DNA from: Bacteroidota bacterium
Lineage (GTDB): Bacteria; Bacteroidota; Bacteroidia; Bacteroidales; Prolixibacteraceae
Assembly: GCA_013203755.1 (NCBI GenBank)
Contig: JABMPI010000776.1
Location: forward strand, 1 to 27,889
Reading direction: 5' to 3'
DNA: 27,889 bases
The position numbers and the translations under genes were made by a program. Below, in pieces: positions 8,914 through 15,855 of this stretch; the first letter of the stretch is position 1; each line of letters starts with the position of its first letter. Below the pieces are notes generated by a model. The model had not been told where the DNA came from. It searched no databases and saw only the letters and a program-made list of their open reading frames with translations.

Positions 8914-9613
8914 ACGCCCTGTTTTTACGTTTAATTCTACCGTAGATACAATTTTTATCGGTACACCAGTGGCATTGGTAACCTTTTTGTTGAAGATTTG
9001 TCCCAATTCCGATAATTCCACTCACCGATTTTATTGGGTTCATTAAAGATGAATCGGACAATGAAACTCCGCAAAAATTCTTGGGCATAAGCGGAAACAG
9101 GTATTGTTGTTCGGCCACGTCCCATTCGCAATATCCGGGCGAATAGCGATCTGAAATATTCATCCCCAATTTTAAAAGTTCCAACTCTAATTCTTTTTGA
9201 ATTTTCCCAATGGCCTTTTCAACGGTTACCGAGCCAATAACATCAAAAATATATCCCAACATTGGGTCTCCTTGTGCTATTAATTCGTTTGCATGGTTTG
9301 TAATTTCCGCTCCAGCCGTGCAAATAAATAGTGCTGCTGACGTTGATTCCTTTAATTGTGTAGTCACAATTTTAGTTGGAAAAAAAGTCTGGTCTTTAAT
9401 TTGAATTGACTCTTCTTTTAAATTAATTTTAACTGAATTAAAAACTTTATATCCGCCTTTTATTTCACAAAATTGTGGAGCGTCGTCAATTGCCTGTTGA
9501 ATAATTTCAGGGAAAGGTTCCGGAACAATTCCATCTTCAAAACCCAAAAGCTCTGTTAAGTCTTCCGAAACTATTAGTAGCTCCTCAAAAGTGTATTGAA
9601 ACTCTTTAATCAT
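8912..9613 (-). CDS. Stand-alone B12-dependent methionine synthase activation-domain protein
   Basis: 233-residue protein related to the C-terminal reactivation domain of cobalamin-dependent methionine synthase MetH, where SAM and reduced flavodoxin remethylate inactive cob(II)alamin. Visible motifs are the SAM-binding RxxxGY as RYSPGY (156-161) followed by CEWDVAEQ, then VSLSDSSLMNPIKSVSGIIG (183-202), typical of this fold. A Cys cluster CHWCTDKNC (C214, C217, C222) sits near the C-terminus and is not part of MetH. No MetH catalytic modules lie nearby, so its partner enzyme must be encoded elsewhere. It is convergent with yqeY and probably monocistronic. Possible roles are reactivation of a separate MetH or of another corrinoid protein. 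Confidence 0.85.
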   Translation of the reverse strand: MIKEFQYTFEELLIVSEDLTELLGFEDGIVPEPFPEIIQQAIDDAPQFCEIKGGYKVFNSVKINLKEESIQIKDQTFFPTKIVTTQLKESTSAALFICTAGAEITNHANELIAQGDPMLGYIFDVIGSVTVEKAIGKIQKELELELLKLGMNISDRYSPGYCEWDVAEQQYLFPLMPKNFCGVSLSDSSLMNPIKSVSGIIGIGTNLQQKGYQCHWCTDKNCIYGRIKRKNRA

Positions 9614-9674
9614 TTGGAATGTTTAATTGATTCGAAATTTAAATTAAAAATTTGAATCCTCTTCAATTCGAAAC

Positions 9675-9705
9675 AAAAAAAGGGAAATGCAATTGGCATT
9701 TCCCT
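9675..9705 (-). terminator. Intrinsic terminator of the cyclophilin gene
   Basis: A perfect ten-base-pair stem (AGGGAAATGC / GCATTTCCCT) with a five-base loop is followed on the - strand by a run of T residues. It lies about 20 bases past the cyclophilin stop. A T-rich run at 9711-9718 on the + strand may let it also act in the other direction. Confidence 0.85.
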
Positions 9706-9726
9706 CTCAATTTTTTTTAACAAACT

Positions 9727-10164
9727 TTAAGCTTCTGAAACAACAATTTTATCAATCTCGTCGCCTTGTCTAATGTCATCAACAATATCCAGACCCTCAT
9801 AAACTATTCCAAAACAAGTATGGTGGCGGTCTAAATGTTGTGTTCCTTGGCGGCTGTGACAAATAAAAAATTGAGAACCACCGGTGTTTTTTCCTGCGTG
9901 TGCCATAGAAAGAACTCCTTTGTCATGATATTGATTGTTGCCGTCTAATTCGCAATCTATCGAATAACCAGGACCGCCGGCACCAGTTCCATCAGGGCAT
10001 CCACCTTGAATAACAAAATTGGGGATTACCCTGTGAAATGTCAGTCCATTGTAAAAACCCGATTCCGATAGTTTTATAAAATTAGCAACTGTGCCAGGAG
10101 CATCTTCTTCAAAAAACTTCACTTTCATAACTCCCTTTGAAGTATGTATTTCTGCTACTTTCAT
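9727..10164 (-). CDS. Cyclophilin-type peptidyl-prolyl cis-trans isomerase
   Basis: Cytosolic-looking (no signal peptide) cyclophilin of 145 residues that catalyses cis-trans isomerisation of Xaa-Pro bonds. Active-site signatures are TFHRVIPNFVIQGG, containing the catalytic Arg (about 42-55), GGSQFFI (about 95-101), and the substrate-pocket segment ending in CFGIVYEG. The Trp that binds cyclosporin in eukaryotic cyclophilins is not present; the region reads HLDRHHTCFG. This is the short bacterial form. It has a good promoter match upstream and a strong terminator downstream, so it is probably transcribed alone. Confidence 0.95.
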   Translation of the reverse strand: MKVAEIHTSKGVMKVKFFEEDAPGTVANFIKLSESGFYNGLTFHRVIPNFVIQGGCPDGTGAGGPGYSIDCELDGNNQYHDKGVLSMAHAGKNTGGSQFFICHSRQGTQHLDRHHTCFGIVYEGLDIVDDIRQGDEIDKIVVSEA

Positions 10165-10187
10165 TTTATCTTGATTTTATTTTGGCA

Positions 10188-10218
10188 CAAAAGTAGAAAA
10201 ACTTAGCAAATTTCATAA
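10188..10218 (-). promoter_or_regulatory. Promoter of the cyclophilin gene
   Basis: On the - strand TACTTTTG matches the Bacteroidota -7 consensus TAnnTTTG exactly (10188-10195). A TTA at 10216-10218, 20 bases upstream, is a weak fit to the -33 TTG box. The start codon follows about 24 bases after the -7 box. Confidence 0.45.
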
Positions 10219-10226
10219 CTGAGATA

Positions 10227-10257
10227 TTGCAGCCTTTATTTTAGATTGATATCTTTA
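10227..10257 (+). promoter_or_regulatory. Promoter of the isomerase-like lipoprotein gene
   Basis: TTG (10227-10229), a 20-base spacer and TATCTTTA (10250-10257) match the Bacteroidota consensus TTG-N19/20-TAnnTTTG with one mismatch, about 36 bases before the ATG at 10294. It is divergent from the cyclophilin promoter. Confidence 0.45.
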
Positions 10258-10293
10258 GAGACTAAATTTTTTACTAAACCAATATTTATAATT

Positions 10294-11190
10294 ATGAAAT
10301 CAAATCAAACAAGAAAAGAGTTTATTCGCAATCTATCTATAATAGCGGGTGCAACAGCTATTCCAGGTAGCTTATTTGCTTCATGTGGGAATGCACCTGG
10401 TTCTAATATGAAATTGGGATTAGTTACGTATAATTGGGGTAAAGATTGGGATATTCCAACAATAATTAAAAATTGTAGTGAAACAAATATTTTAGGTGTT
10501 GAATTAAGGGTTGACCATGCACACGGTGTTAATTATGATATGTCGGCTGCACAACGTGCCGAAGTAAAAAAACAATTTGATGATTCCCCGATAGAGATTG
10601 TTGGAATGGGAACAAATGAAGAATATCATTCAGCAGATCCGGCAAAGGTAAAAGCGGCTATTGAGAATACTAAAAAATGGCTGCATTTAAGTAAAGATAC
10701 CGGTGGGTCTGGTGTTAAAGTAAAACCCAATGGTTTTCCAGAGGGAGTTGCAAAAGAAAAAACCTTGGAACAAATTGGTAAGTCGTTAAATGACTTAGGG
10801 AAATATGCTCTTGACATGGGGCAACAGCTTAGGTTAGAGGTGCATGGTCGTGAGACTCAGCAAGTACCCAACATTAAAAAAATAATGGAATATGTGGAAA
10901 ATAAAGGGGCTACGGTTTGTTGGAATTGTAACGATCAGGATTTGGATGGACAAGGATTGGAGTATAATTTTAATTCGGTGAAAGACAGGTTTGGTGATAC
11001 TTGCCATATTCGTGAACTTAATGTTGGCGATTATCCTTATCAGCAACTTATGGATTTATTTGTGAAAATTGATTATCCTGGCTGGATTTTGCTTGAGTGT
11101 CGTACTAAACCTGAAGACTTGGTAGCTGCGTTGCATGAGCAATATAAAGTTTGGCAAACAATGGTTGCAAGCGCACAAGCGAAGTTGTAA
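10294..11190 (+). CDS. Lipoprotein with sugar-phosphate isomerase/epimerase (xylose isomerase-like) TIM barrel
   Basis: 298-residue exported protein from the ATG at 10294; an in-frame ATA/ATG stretch back to 10246 gives no better signal sequence. The N-terminus TRKEFIRNLSIIAGA resembles the degenerate Tat-type leaders common in Bacteroidota and ends in a lipobox LFASC with Cys31, so a lipid anchor is likely. The rest fits the AP-endonuclease-2/xylose-isomerase-like barrel: GLVTYNWG at strand 1, GVELRVDH, VKVKPNGFP, LRLEVHGRE, VCWNCND with a likely metal ligand, and ILLECR at the end. Related exported proteins are often linked to sugar turnover, but the substrate here is unknown. A good promoter and strong terminator frame it as a single-gene unit. 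Confidence 0.85.
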   Translation: MKSNQTRKEFIRNLSIIAGATAIPGSLFASCGNAPGSNMKLGLVTYNWGKDWDIPTIIKNCSETNILGVELRVDHAHGVNYDMSAAQRAEVKKQFDDSPIEIVGMGTNEEYHSADPAKVKAAIENTKKWLHLSKDTGGSGVKVKPNGFPEGVAKEKTLEQIGKSLNDLGKYALDMGQQLRLEVHGRETQQVPNIKKIMEYVENKGATVCWNCNDQDLDGQGLEYNFNSVKDRFGDTCHIRELNVGDYPYQQLMDLFVKIDYPGWILLECRTKPEDLVAALHEQYKVWQTMVASAQAKL

Positions 11191-11213
11191 AAAAGTATTC
11201 TAAAATATTTAAT

Positions 11214-11247
11214 AAAGCTCAAGACTTAACTGTTTTGGGCTTTTTTT
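11214..11247 (+). terminator. Intrinsic terminator of the isomerase-like gene
   Basis: Twelve-pair stem (AAAGCTCAAGAC / GTTTTGGGCTTT, with two G-U type pairs), a six-base loop, and a run of T residues to 11247, beginning 24 bases after the stop codon. Confidence 0.85.
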
Positions 11248-11289
11248 ATTGAAGAAAAATTGGATGATTTTTATGAAACGAAATGGCTT

Positions 11290-11369
11290 AAACGGAAAGA
11301 AGGAGGCTCAATAGCCTCCTTCCTAAATGTTAACCCCCAAACACACAATATGGGATGAATCCCAAATGC
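11290..11369 (-). ncRNA. Candidate small RNA
   Basis: No ORF is seen here, but the - strand has a well-spaced Bacteroidota-type promoter (11374-11403) followed by about 80 bases with two hairpins. One is TGGGA/TCCCA around a four-base loop (11351-11364). The other is a perfect ten-pair stem GAAGGAGGCT / AGCCTCCTTC with loop CAAT or ATTG by strand (11299-11322), followed on the - strand by TTTCCGTTT, a weak T tract that could end transcription. The inferred RNA runs from about 11369 to about 11290. It matches no RNA family that I recognise; a bidirectional terminator without an RNA gene is the main alternative. Confidence 0.4.
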
Positions 11370-11373
11370 ACTA

Positions 11374-11403
11374 CAAAAATAAAGTATTTTTTGGAACATA
11401 CAA
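11374..11403 (-). promoter_or_regulatory. Promoter facing the candidate small RNA
   Basis: On the - strand TTG (11401-11403), a 19-base spacer and TATTTTTG (11374-11381) form an exact match to the Bacteroidota housekeeping sigma consensus TTG-N19-TAnnTTTG. No coding region follows on that strand for more than 1 kb, so the expected product is a short RNA. Confidence 0.5.
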
Positions 11404-11623
11404 GTGGATTTTAAACTTTTTATTTCATTTTAACATATAAAAGAAAATTTGCTGCAAGTATTACATAGAATATTTTTATGATATTCGTGTATTTTAGATT
11501 GTTTCGGAATATGGTTAAATTTAATTTCAACCATTAAAATTTAACTTTATAATCGAAAAATGCATGGGTTTAGATTTGAAACTCATTTTTTATTTTATCT
11601 TTAAAACATCCAAACTGAAAATA

Positions 11624-12262
11624 ATGAATATAAAACATCTTTTAATCTCGACATTATGTTTTTTTCTTGGATTTAATGTTTTTGGTCAATATCCAAACAT
11701 AGAAAATGATCTTGATCGGAAAGTAAAAAGTTTCCTTGAAAATAATACAAACAATTGGCAAGACATGAATGTACCCCTTTCTGATGGAAAGGTTTTGTAC
11801 GATATAATAATTAAAAATGGTTTTACAAGTGCCGTAGAAATAGGAACTTCAACAGGCCATTCTACAATCTGGATTGCATGGGCGCTGAGTAAAACCGGAG
11901 GTAAACTTATTACAATTGAGATTGACAAAACACGCTATCGTGAAGCTAAAGCAAATTTTAAAAAAGCTGGTGTTTCGAAATTTATCGATGCTCGACTAGC
12001 AGATGCACACGAGCTTGTTCCAAACTTGCATGGGGAATTTGATTTTGTTTTTAGCGATGCAGATAAATACTGGTATAAAAATTATTTTATTGCAATGGAT
12101 CCTAAACTTAAGGTGAATGGCTGTTTTACTGCTCATAATACTTTAATGAGAGCTAATGGAATAAAAGAATTCTTGGAATATATTAATGGTTTAGAGAACT
12201 ACAAAACTACTTTGGATAAATCTGGGCCTTCTGGGATTTCGATTAGCTATAAAAAGGAGTAA
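11624..12262 (+). CDS. Class I SAM-dependent O-methyltransferase-like protein with signal peptide
   Basis: 212 residues from the ATG at 11624. The longer open frame from 11564 would put extra hydrophobic residues before a clear signal peptide, so the later start is preferred. The leader is NIKHLLISTLCFFLGFNVFG, with probable cleavage before QYPN. The body is a family-3 O-methyltransferase fold: SAM motif I VEIGTSTGHSTIWIA (about 66-80), acidic strand-2 end IEIDKTRYREA, and FDFVFSDADKYWY. The C-terminus ISISYKK resembles the last strand of this family. Catechol-type or caffeoyl-CoA-type methyltransferases are the closest relatives I recognise. Export is odd for an enzyme that needs SAM. No operon partner is nearby. 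Confidence 0.8.
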   Translation: MNIKHLLISTLCFFLGFNVFGQYPNIENDLDRKVKSFLENNTNNWQDMNVPLSDGKVLYDIIIKNGFTSAVEIGTSTGHSTIWIAWALSKTGGKLITIEIDKTRYREAKANFKKAGVSKFIDARLADAHELVPNLHGEFDFVFSDADKYWYKNYFIAMDPKLKVNGCFTAHNTLMRANGIKEFLEYINGLENYKTTLDKSGPSGISISYKKE

Positions 12263-12429
12263 TCCATTCTTTAGTTAATTCGATTTTAATTATTCATGCG
12301 AATCAAGAGTTGAAAATAAAGCAAATATAGCGCATTAAATAGTGGATAATCAGCAGATTAAATTTGTTTAAATGGTGTATCCGGTGGATGTATGACAAAA
12401 TGCACAGTTACGTGTTGAAAACTCTGTAG

Positions 12430-13095
12430 TGTTTTGGTTTGGACGTGCGATATATTTTTCTTCTTTTGAAGAAACGTTTATAAAAAGCGAACAAATTAAA
12501 GCGGAAATCCTACAAGCGCTCTCAAGTTAGATAGATGAATTCCTGGAAGATACCGACAAAATTGAAAGGGCTTACGATTATGAAGAGCTGTATTTGGCTA
12601 TTCACCCGCAAGATGAATAGAATTGTATTGCAAAAAATTGTAGGGGGAATTCCAAAGGACCGTAATAAAAAAAACTCCACACGTGTGCAGGAGAGATAGA
12701 ATTGTCAAAAATCCATAAGCTTACTCAAACAAGCAGCACCTTTGGTATTAGTGAAAAATTGCAGGAAGTAATTTGTTTGGAGGCCAAAGCCAGGTGTTTG
12801 CAGATGGTGAAGCATTGTTTTCAGAAATGATGGGGATATCGGTATGTGGGAAACAAATCCGCGGGTAAGTGAATACTACGGCCAAAAGTTAGAAGAAACA
12901 GAAGCCAAAGTAATAAAAGAAGGGGCCCCTGTAGCATTGGTAGGAGATGAAAATGACATAACATATGTGATGCCCGATGGTTCGATGTTGTTTACACGTG
13001 AAAATGGGTGGCAGGAAATAAAAGAGCTAATGATTTGTTCTCAACAGCCGTTTCCAGGGTTAGGCAACCTGTCGAAGCAATATTCAATTGGTTGA
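12430..13095 (+). pseudogene. Decayed transposase
   Basis: Several short frames join into one ancestral protein across stops and frameshifts. They read, in order: EETFIKSEQIKAEILQAL, a TAG at 12528, EFLEDTDKIERAYDYEELYL, a shift near 12610, VLQKIVGGIPKDRNKK, ELSKIHKLT...ISEKLQEVICLEAKA, a shift near 12785, QVFADGEALFSEMMGI, a shift near 12860, and RVSEYYGQKLEE...YVMPDGSMLFTRENGWQEIKE, ending at a stop at 13095. The DGSM-TRENGWQEIK segment and the Gln-rich helix before it look like the catalytic region of ISKra4/UPF0236-type transposases, recalled from family patterns rather than a search. Flanking terminal repeats could not be seen. At least three frameshifts and one nonsense codon make it non-functional. 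Confidence 0.55.
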
Positions 13096-13364
13096 TTGAA
13101 AAGGCTGATATTCAAAAGGCAAGTAGTTAGATCGACAAAAGGTTTAATGGTTCATGCATTTGGACGATTGGCAGCAGCTTTTATTACGTAGCAATTTAAC
13201 TCTTGATTCGCAGATTTATTAAATTCTTTATTAAATAATGCGACAGAACCCAGCAAAACTTGTGGATCAAAGAAATGACTACTATTACAAATGTGAAAAT
13301 TGCAACAGAAATTAATCATCATACATTTGCAATTTTTCGATTAATTAAACAATAAAAAACGGTA
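13096..13364. other. Non-coding stretch after the transposase remains
   Basis: No ORF, RNA or clear repeat is recognised. Short broken frames (for example one reading DDWQQLLLRSNLTLDSQIY near 13160) suggest further decayed coding sequence, perhaps the far end of the transposase or another lost gene. There is no evident terminator for the regulator gene ending at 13365. Confidence 0.4.
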
Positions 13365-15647
13365 TTAATCCTCATTGCGATATTGTTTAATGTAGTCGCT
13401 AGGCGAAATTTTGAATTGATATTTGAAACAACGTGTGTAATACGATTGTGATGAAAATCCGGATTCGTATGCAATTTCGGTTATTGTTTTGCCACTTTTA
13501 CGAAGATACTCCAATGATTTTTTCAATTTTATTGAAATAACAAATTCACTCACCGACATATCAGTAAGTTTTTTCACTTTACGGTAAAGATGCACCCTGG
13601 AAATACCCAAAAACTGCCCAAGCTCATCCACACTCATATCTTTATTACCAATATTTTGCAAAACATTTTTTTTTAGTTTTGCAAGAAGCTTTTTGTCAAG
13701 TTGTGTTAAGTCCGATTCCTGGCTTTTGAAATTCAGGTTAGTTCTATAATGTTCTCTAAGTTTCTCCCTTGATTTCAAAAGATTAAGAACCTGTGTTTTT
13801 AAAAGTGAACTGTTAAACGGTTTTTCGATAAAACTGTCTGCACCCCCTTCAATCCCTTTAATTTTAACTTCAAGAGCAGTTCTTGCTGTAATCAAAATAA
13901 TAGGAATATGACTTGTTTCCAGTTCCGACTTAAGTTTTCTTGTTAATTCAAAACCATCCATTTCAGGCATCATTACATCACTAATAATTAAATCGGGTTC
14001 TTCATCCAGAACTTTTTGAATACCTTCTTTCCCGTTTTTTGCTGTAGTTATTCTGAAATCATTTCCCAAGCCAAATCGAATAAATTCCATCACATCTGGT
14101 GTATCCTCAACAATCAAAATTAACGAGGCATTTTCAGGCGATAAACTTTCTTTTTCATGTACTATTCTTTTATTACATTCGGGAATTTCATGCATATAAC
14201 CATTTGTTTCCAAGTTGCACAAATCCTGTTTTGCCATTTCTTCTTCAAGTAAATGTTTATTCCCTACAGAGAGGAATACGCTAAATGTAGTTCCTTTACT
14301 TTCGATACTTTTAAAAGTAATTTTTCCCCTGTGCAGCTCAACCAGCTTTTTTGAGAAATTCAGGCCAATTCCGGTTCCTTTTACAATTTTTGATTCTCCG
14401 TTGTGATAAAATCGAATGAATACTTTATTTATATTTTTTGATTGAATTCCTATTCCTGTATCTGCAATTGTTATACAAATCTCTTTTGAATACAATCCCG
14501 GATATTCCACTTTTTGACTCATTACTGAAATCGTAATTTTTCCTCCTTCCGGAGTAAACTTAAAAGCGTTCGATAGTAAGTTATACAGTACCTTTCCTAT
14601 TTTTTCAATATCGAACCAAAGGTTATTTTCAATTAAATTGGTTTTAAAACTAAAATCGATGTTACGATTATCGGCGAATGTTTTAAAGGAATCAAATATT
14701 TCCTGAATAAAATCATTCAGGTTATTTTCTGTAGCATTTATAGTTAATTTATTATTTCCAAGTTTTCTAAAATCCATTAACTGGTTTATCATTTGAAGTA
14801 AAAGAACCGTATTCCTGTGCATAATCTTATACATCCTTTTTCTTTCAGGACCATTATTATCACTTTTTATTAAATTTTCAATAGGTCCTTTAATAAGTGT
14901 TAAAGGAGTTTTAAATTCATGCGAAATGTTAGTAAAAAAGGTAAGTTTTACTTGTGTTGCTTCTTCAAGTTCTTTGCTAATTTTAATTAGTTGCTCTTGT
15001 TGCTCCTTGAGCGTTTTGTTTTGCTGTTCTATTTCGATGTTTTTTTTGGTCAAAATATAGTTGGCCTTTTTTTTATTCCGTAAACTTAAATAGATTAAAA
15101 TAACCAGTACGGTTGCAAGTGCGAGCACTGCAATCAAGAAAAACAATATCAATCTTTTTGTATTGTTTCTGATAATCTCAATGCTTAATAAGAGCTTTTG
15201 TCTTTCAATTCTATTATGAAGCAATTCAATCTTGTCAGTCAGGCTTTTCGACACAAGAGCATTTGTTTTGTCAATGGTAATGGTTGGAAGTACATTTTGT
15301 TTTGAAATCCTTTTATTATTTAAGATATTATTTGCCGTTTGAATAGCTAATCCTCCACCAGTTTGATAAAAAAAAGTAGCGTCGATTACATTGTCAAGAA
15401 CCATTTGAATACCACCTCGATTTCCGGATAAACCATCTACGCCTAGAATATATATTTTCTGTTTATTCGCAAACTGACGAACAACATTATAAGCTTCTTT
15501 TGCCATAACATCATTATGTGCAAAAACCAAATCGAAATCCAACTCGCTTTCCAAAACCCATTTTACAGCTTCGTTAGCTTTATTCCCTTTCCAATCTCCA
15601 GAAACAGATTTTACAACATGATTATATCCATATTTTTTTATTTTCAT
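13365..15647 (-). CDS. Hybrid two-component regulator (HTCS) with N-terminally truncated periplasmic sensor
   Basis: One-protein two-component system, 760 residues from the first ATG (TTG at 15653 is an alternative). Residues 1-130 are the C-terminal half of a type-1 periplasmic sugar-binding domain (AHNDVMAKEAYNVV, ILGVDGL, QTGGGLAIQTAN). A transmembrane helix (about 166-189), a coiled coil, HisKA with SHEFKTPL (phospho-His243), HATPase (NAFKFTPEGG, DTGIGI, GTGIGLNFSKK), a receiver with phospho-Asp557 (IISDVMMPEMDG, EKPF), and a C-terminal AraC HTH (GISRVHLYRKV...ITEIAYESGF) follow. Intact relatives have a full binding domain and a signal peptide, about 150 residues more. A TAA lies three codons upstream in frame. 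Ligand sensing is probably lost. The gene is divergent from the propeller lipoprotein gene at 15856. Confidence 0.85.
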   Translation of the reverse strand: MKIKKYGYNHVVKSVSGDWKGNKANEAVKWVLESELDFDLVFAHNDVMAKEAYNVVRQFANKQKIYILGVDGLSGNRGGIQMVLDNVIDATFFYQTGGGLAIQTANNILNNKRISKQNVLPTITIDKTNALVSKSLTDKIELLHNRIERQKLLLSIEIIRNNTKRLILFFLIAVLALATVLVILIYLSLRNKKKANYILTKKNIEIEQQNKTLKEQQEQLIKISKELEEATQVKLTFFTNISHEFKTPLTLIKGPIENLIKSDNNGPERKRMYKIMHRNTVLLLQMINQLMDFRKLGNNKLTINATENNLNDFIQEIFDSFKTFADNRNIDFSFKTNLIENNLWFDIEKIGKVLYNLLSNAFKFTPEGGKITISVMSQKVEYPGLYSKEICITIADTGIGIQSKNINKVFIRFYHNGESKIVKGTGIGLNFSKKLVELHRGKITFKSIESKGTTFSVFLSVGNKHLLEEEMAKQDLCNLETNGYMHEIPECNKRIVHEKESLSPENASLILIVEDTPDVMEFIRFGLGNDFRITTAKNGKEGIQKVLDEEPDLIISDVMMPEMDGFELTRKLKSELETSHIPIILITARTALEVKIKGIEGGADSFIEKPFNSSLLKTQVLNLLKSREKLREHYRTNLNFKSQESDLTQLDKKLLAKLKKNVLQNIGNKDMSVDELGQFLGISRVHLYRKVKKLTDMSVSEFVISIKLKKSLEYLRKSGKTITEIAYESGFSSQSYYTRCFKYQFKISPSDYIKQYRNED

Positions 15648-15773
15648 GAACAATGCAGGTTAGAGACGGTTATGAATTTATCATTAAGCGTCTTTTTCAT
15701 TTAGAATTAGTATATTTTGTGACTTTTGAAATCAAATTCATACCTACAAATACTCCTATTGAATTATAACAAC

Positions 15774-15806
15774 TTGAATATTTATTCAAAAAATAAATAC
15801 TCTTTG
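15774..15806 (+). promoter_or_regulatory. Possible promoter of the propeller-lipoprotein operon
   Basis: TTG (15774-15776), 21 bases, then TACTCTTTG (15798-15806), which is the -7 consensus TAnnTTTG with one extra base. It lies 50 bases before the ATG at 15856, in the 208-base gap shared with the divergent regulator. The gap has no other clear signal. Confidence 0.3.
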
Positions 15807-15855
15807 TTATCTTGCTTATGAGCCAATTTTTATTTTATGAAAAAACATTTATTAT

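Noticed and set aside
11299..11322. Hairpin as a second terminator for the isomerase-like gene on the + strand
   Set aside because: No T run follows on the + strand, and a strong terminator already lies at 11214-11247. The hairpin fits better as the end of a - strand transcript.
12844..13095. Separate 83-residue gene
   Set aside because: Upstream pieces in other frames continue the same protein, so it is one part of the decayed transposase.
15648..15720. Short - strand frame starting MKKTLNDKF just upstream of the HTCS gene
   Set aside because: It stops after 18 codons, has no hydrophobic leader and cannot be joined to the sensor domain with confidence.
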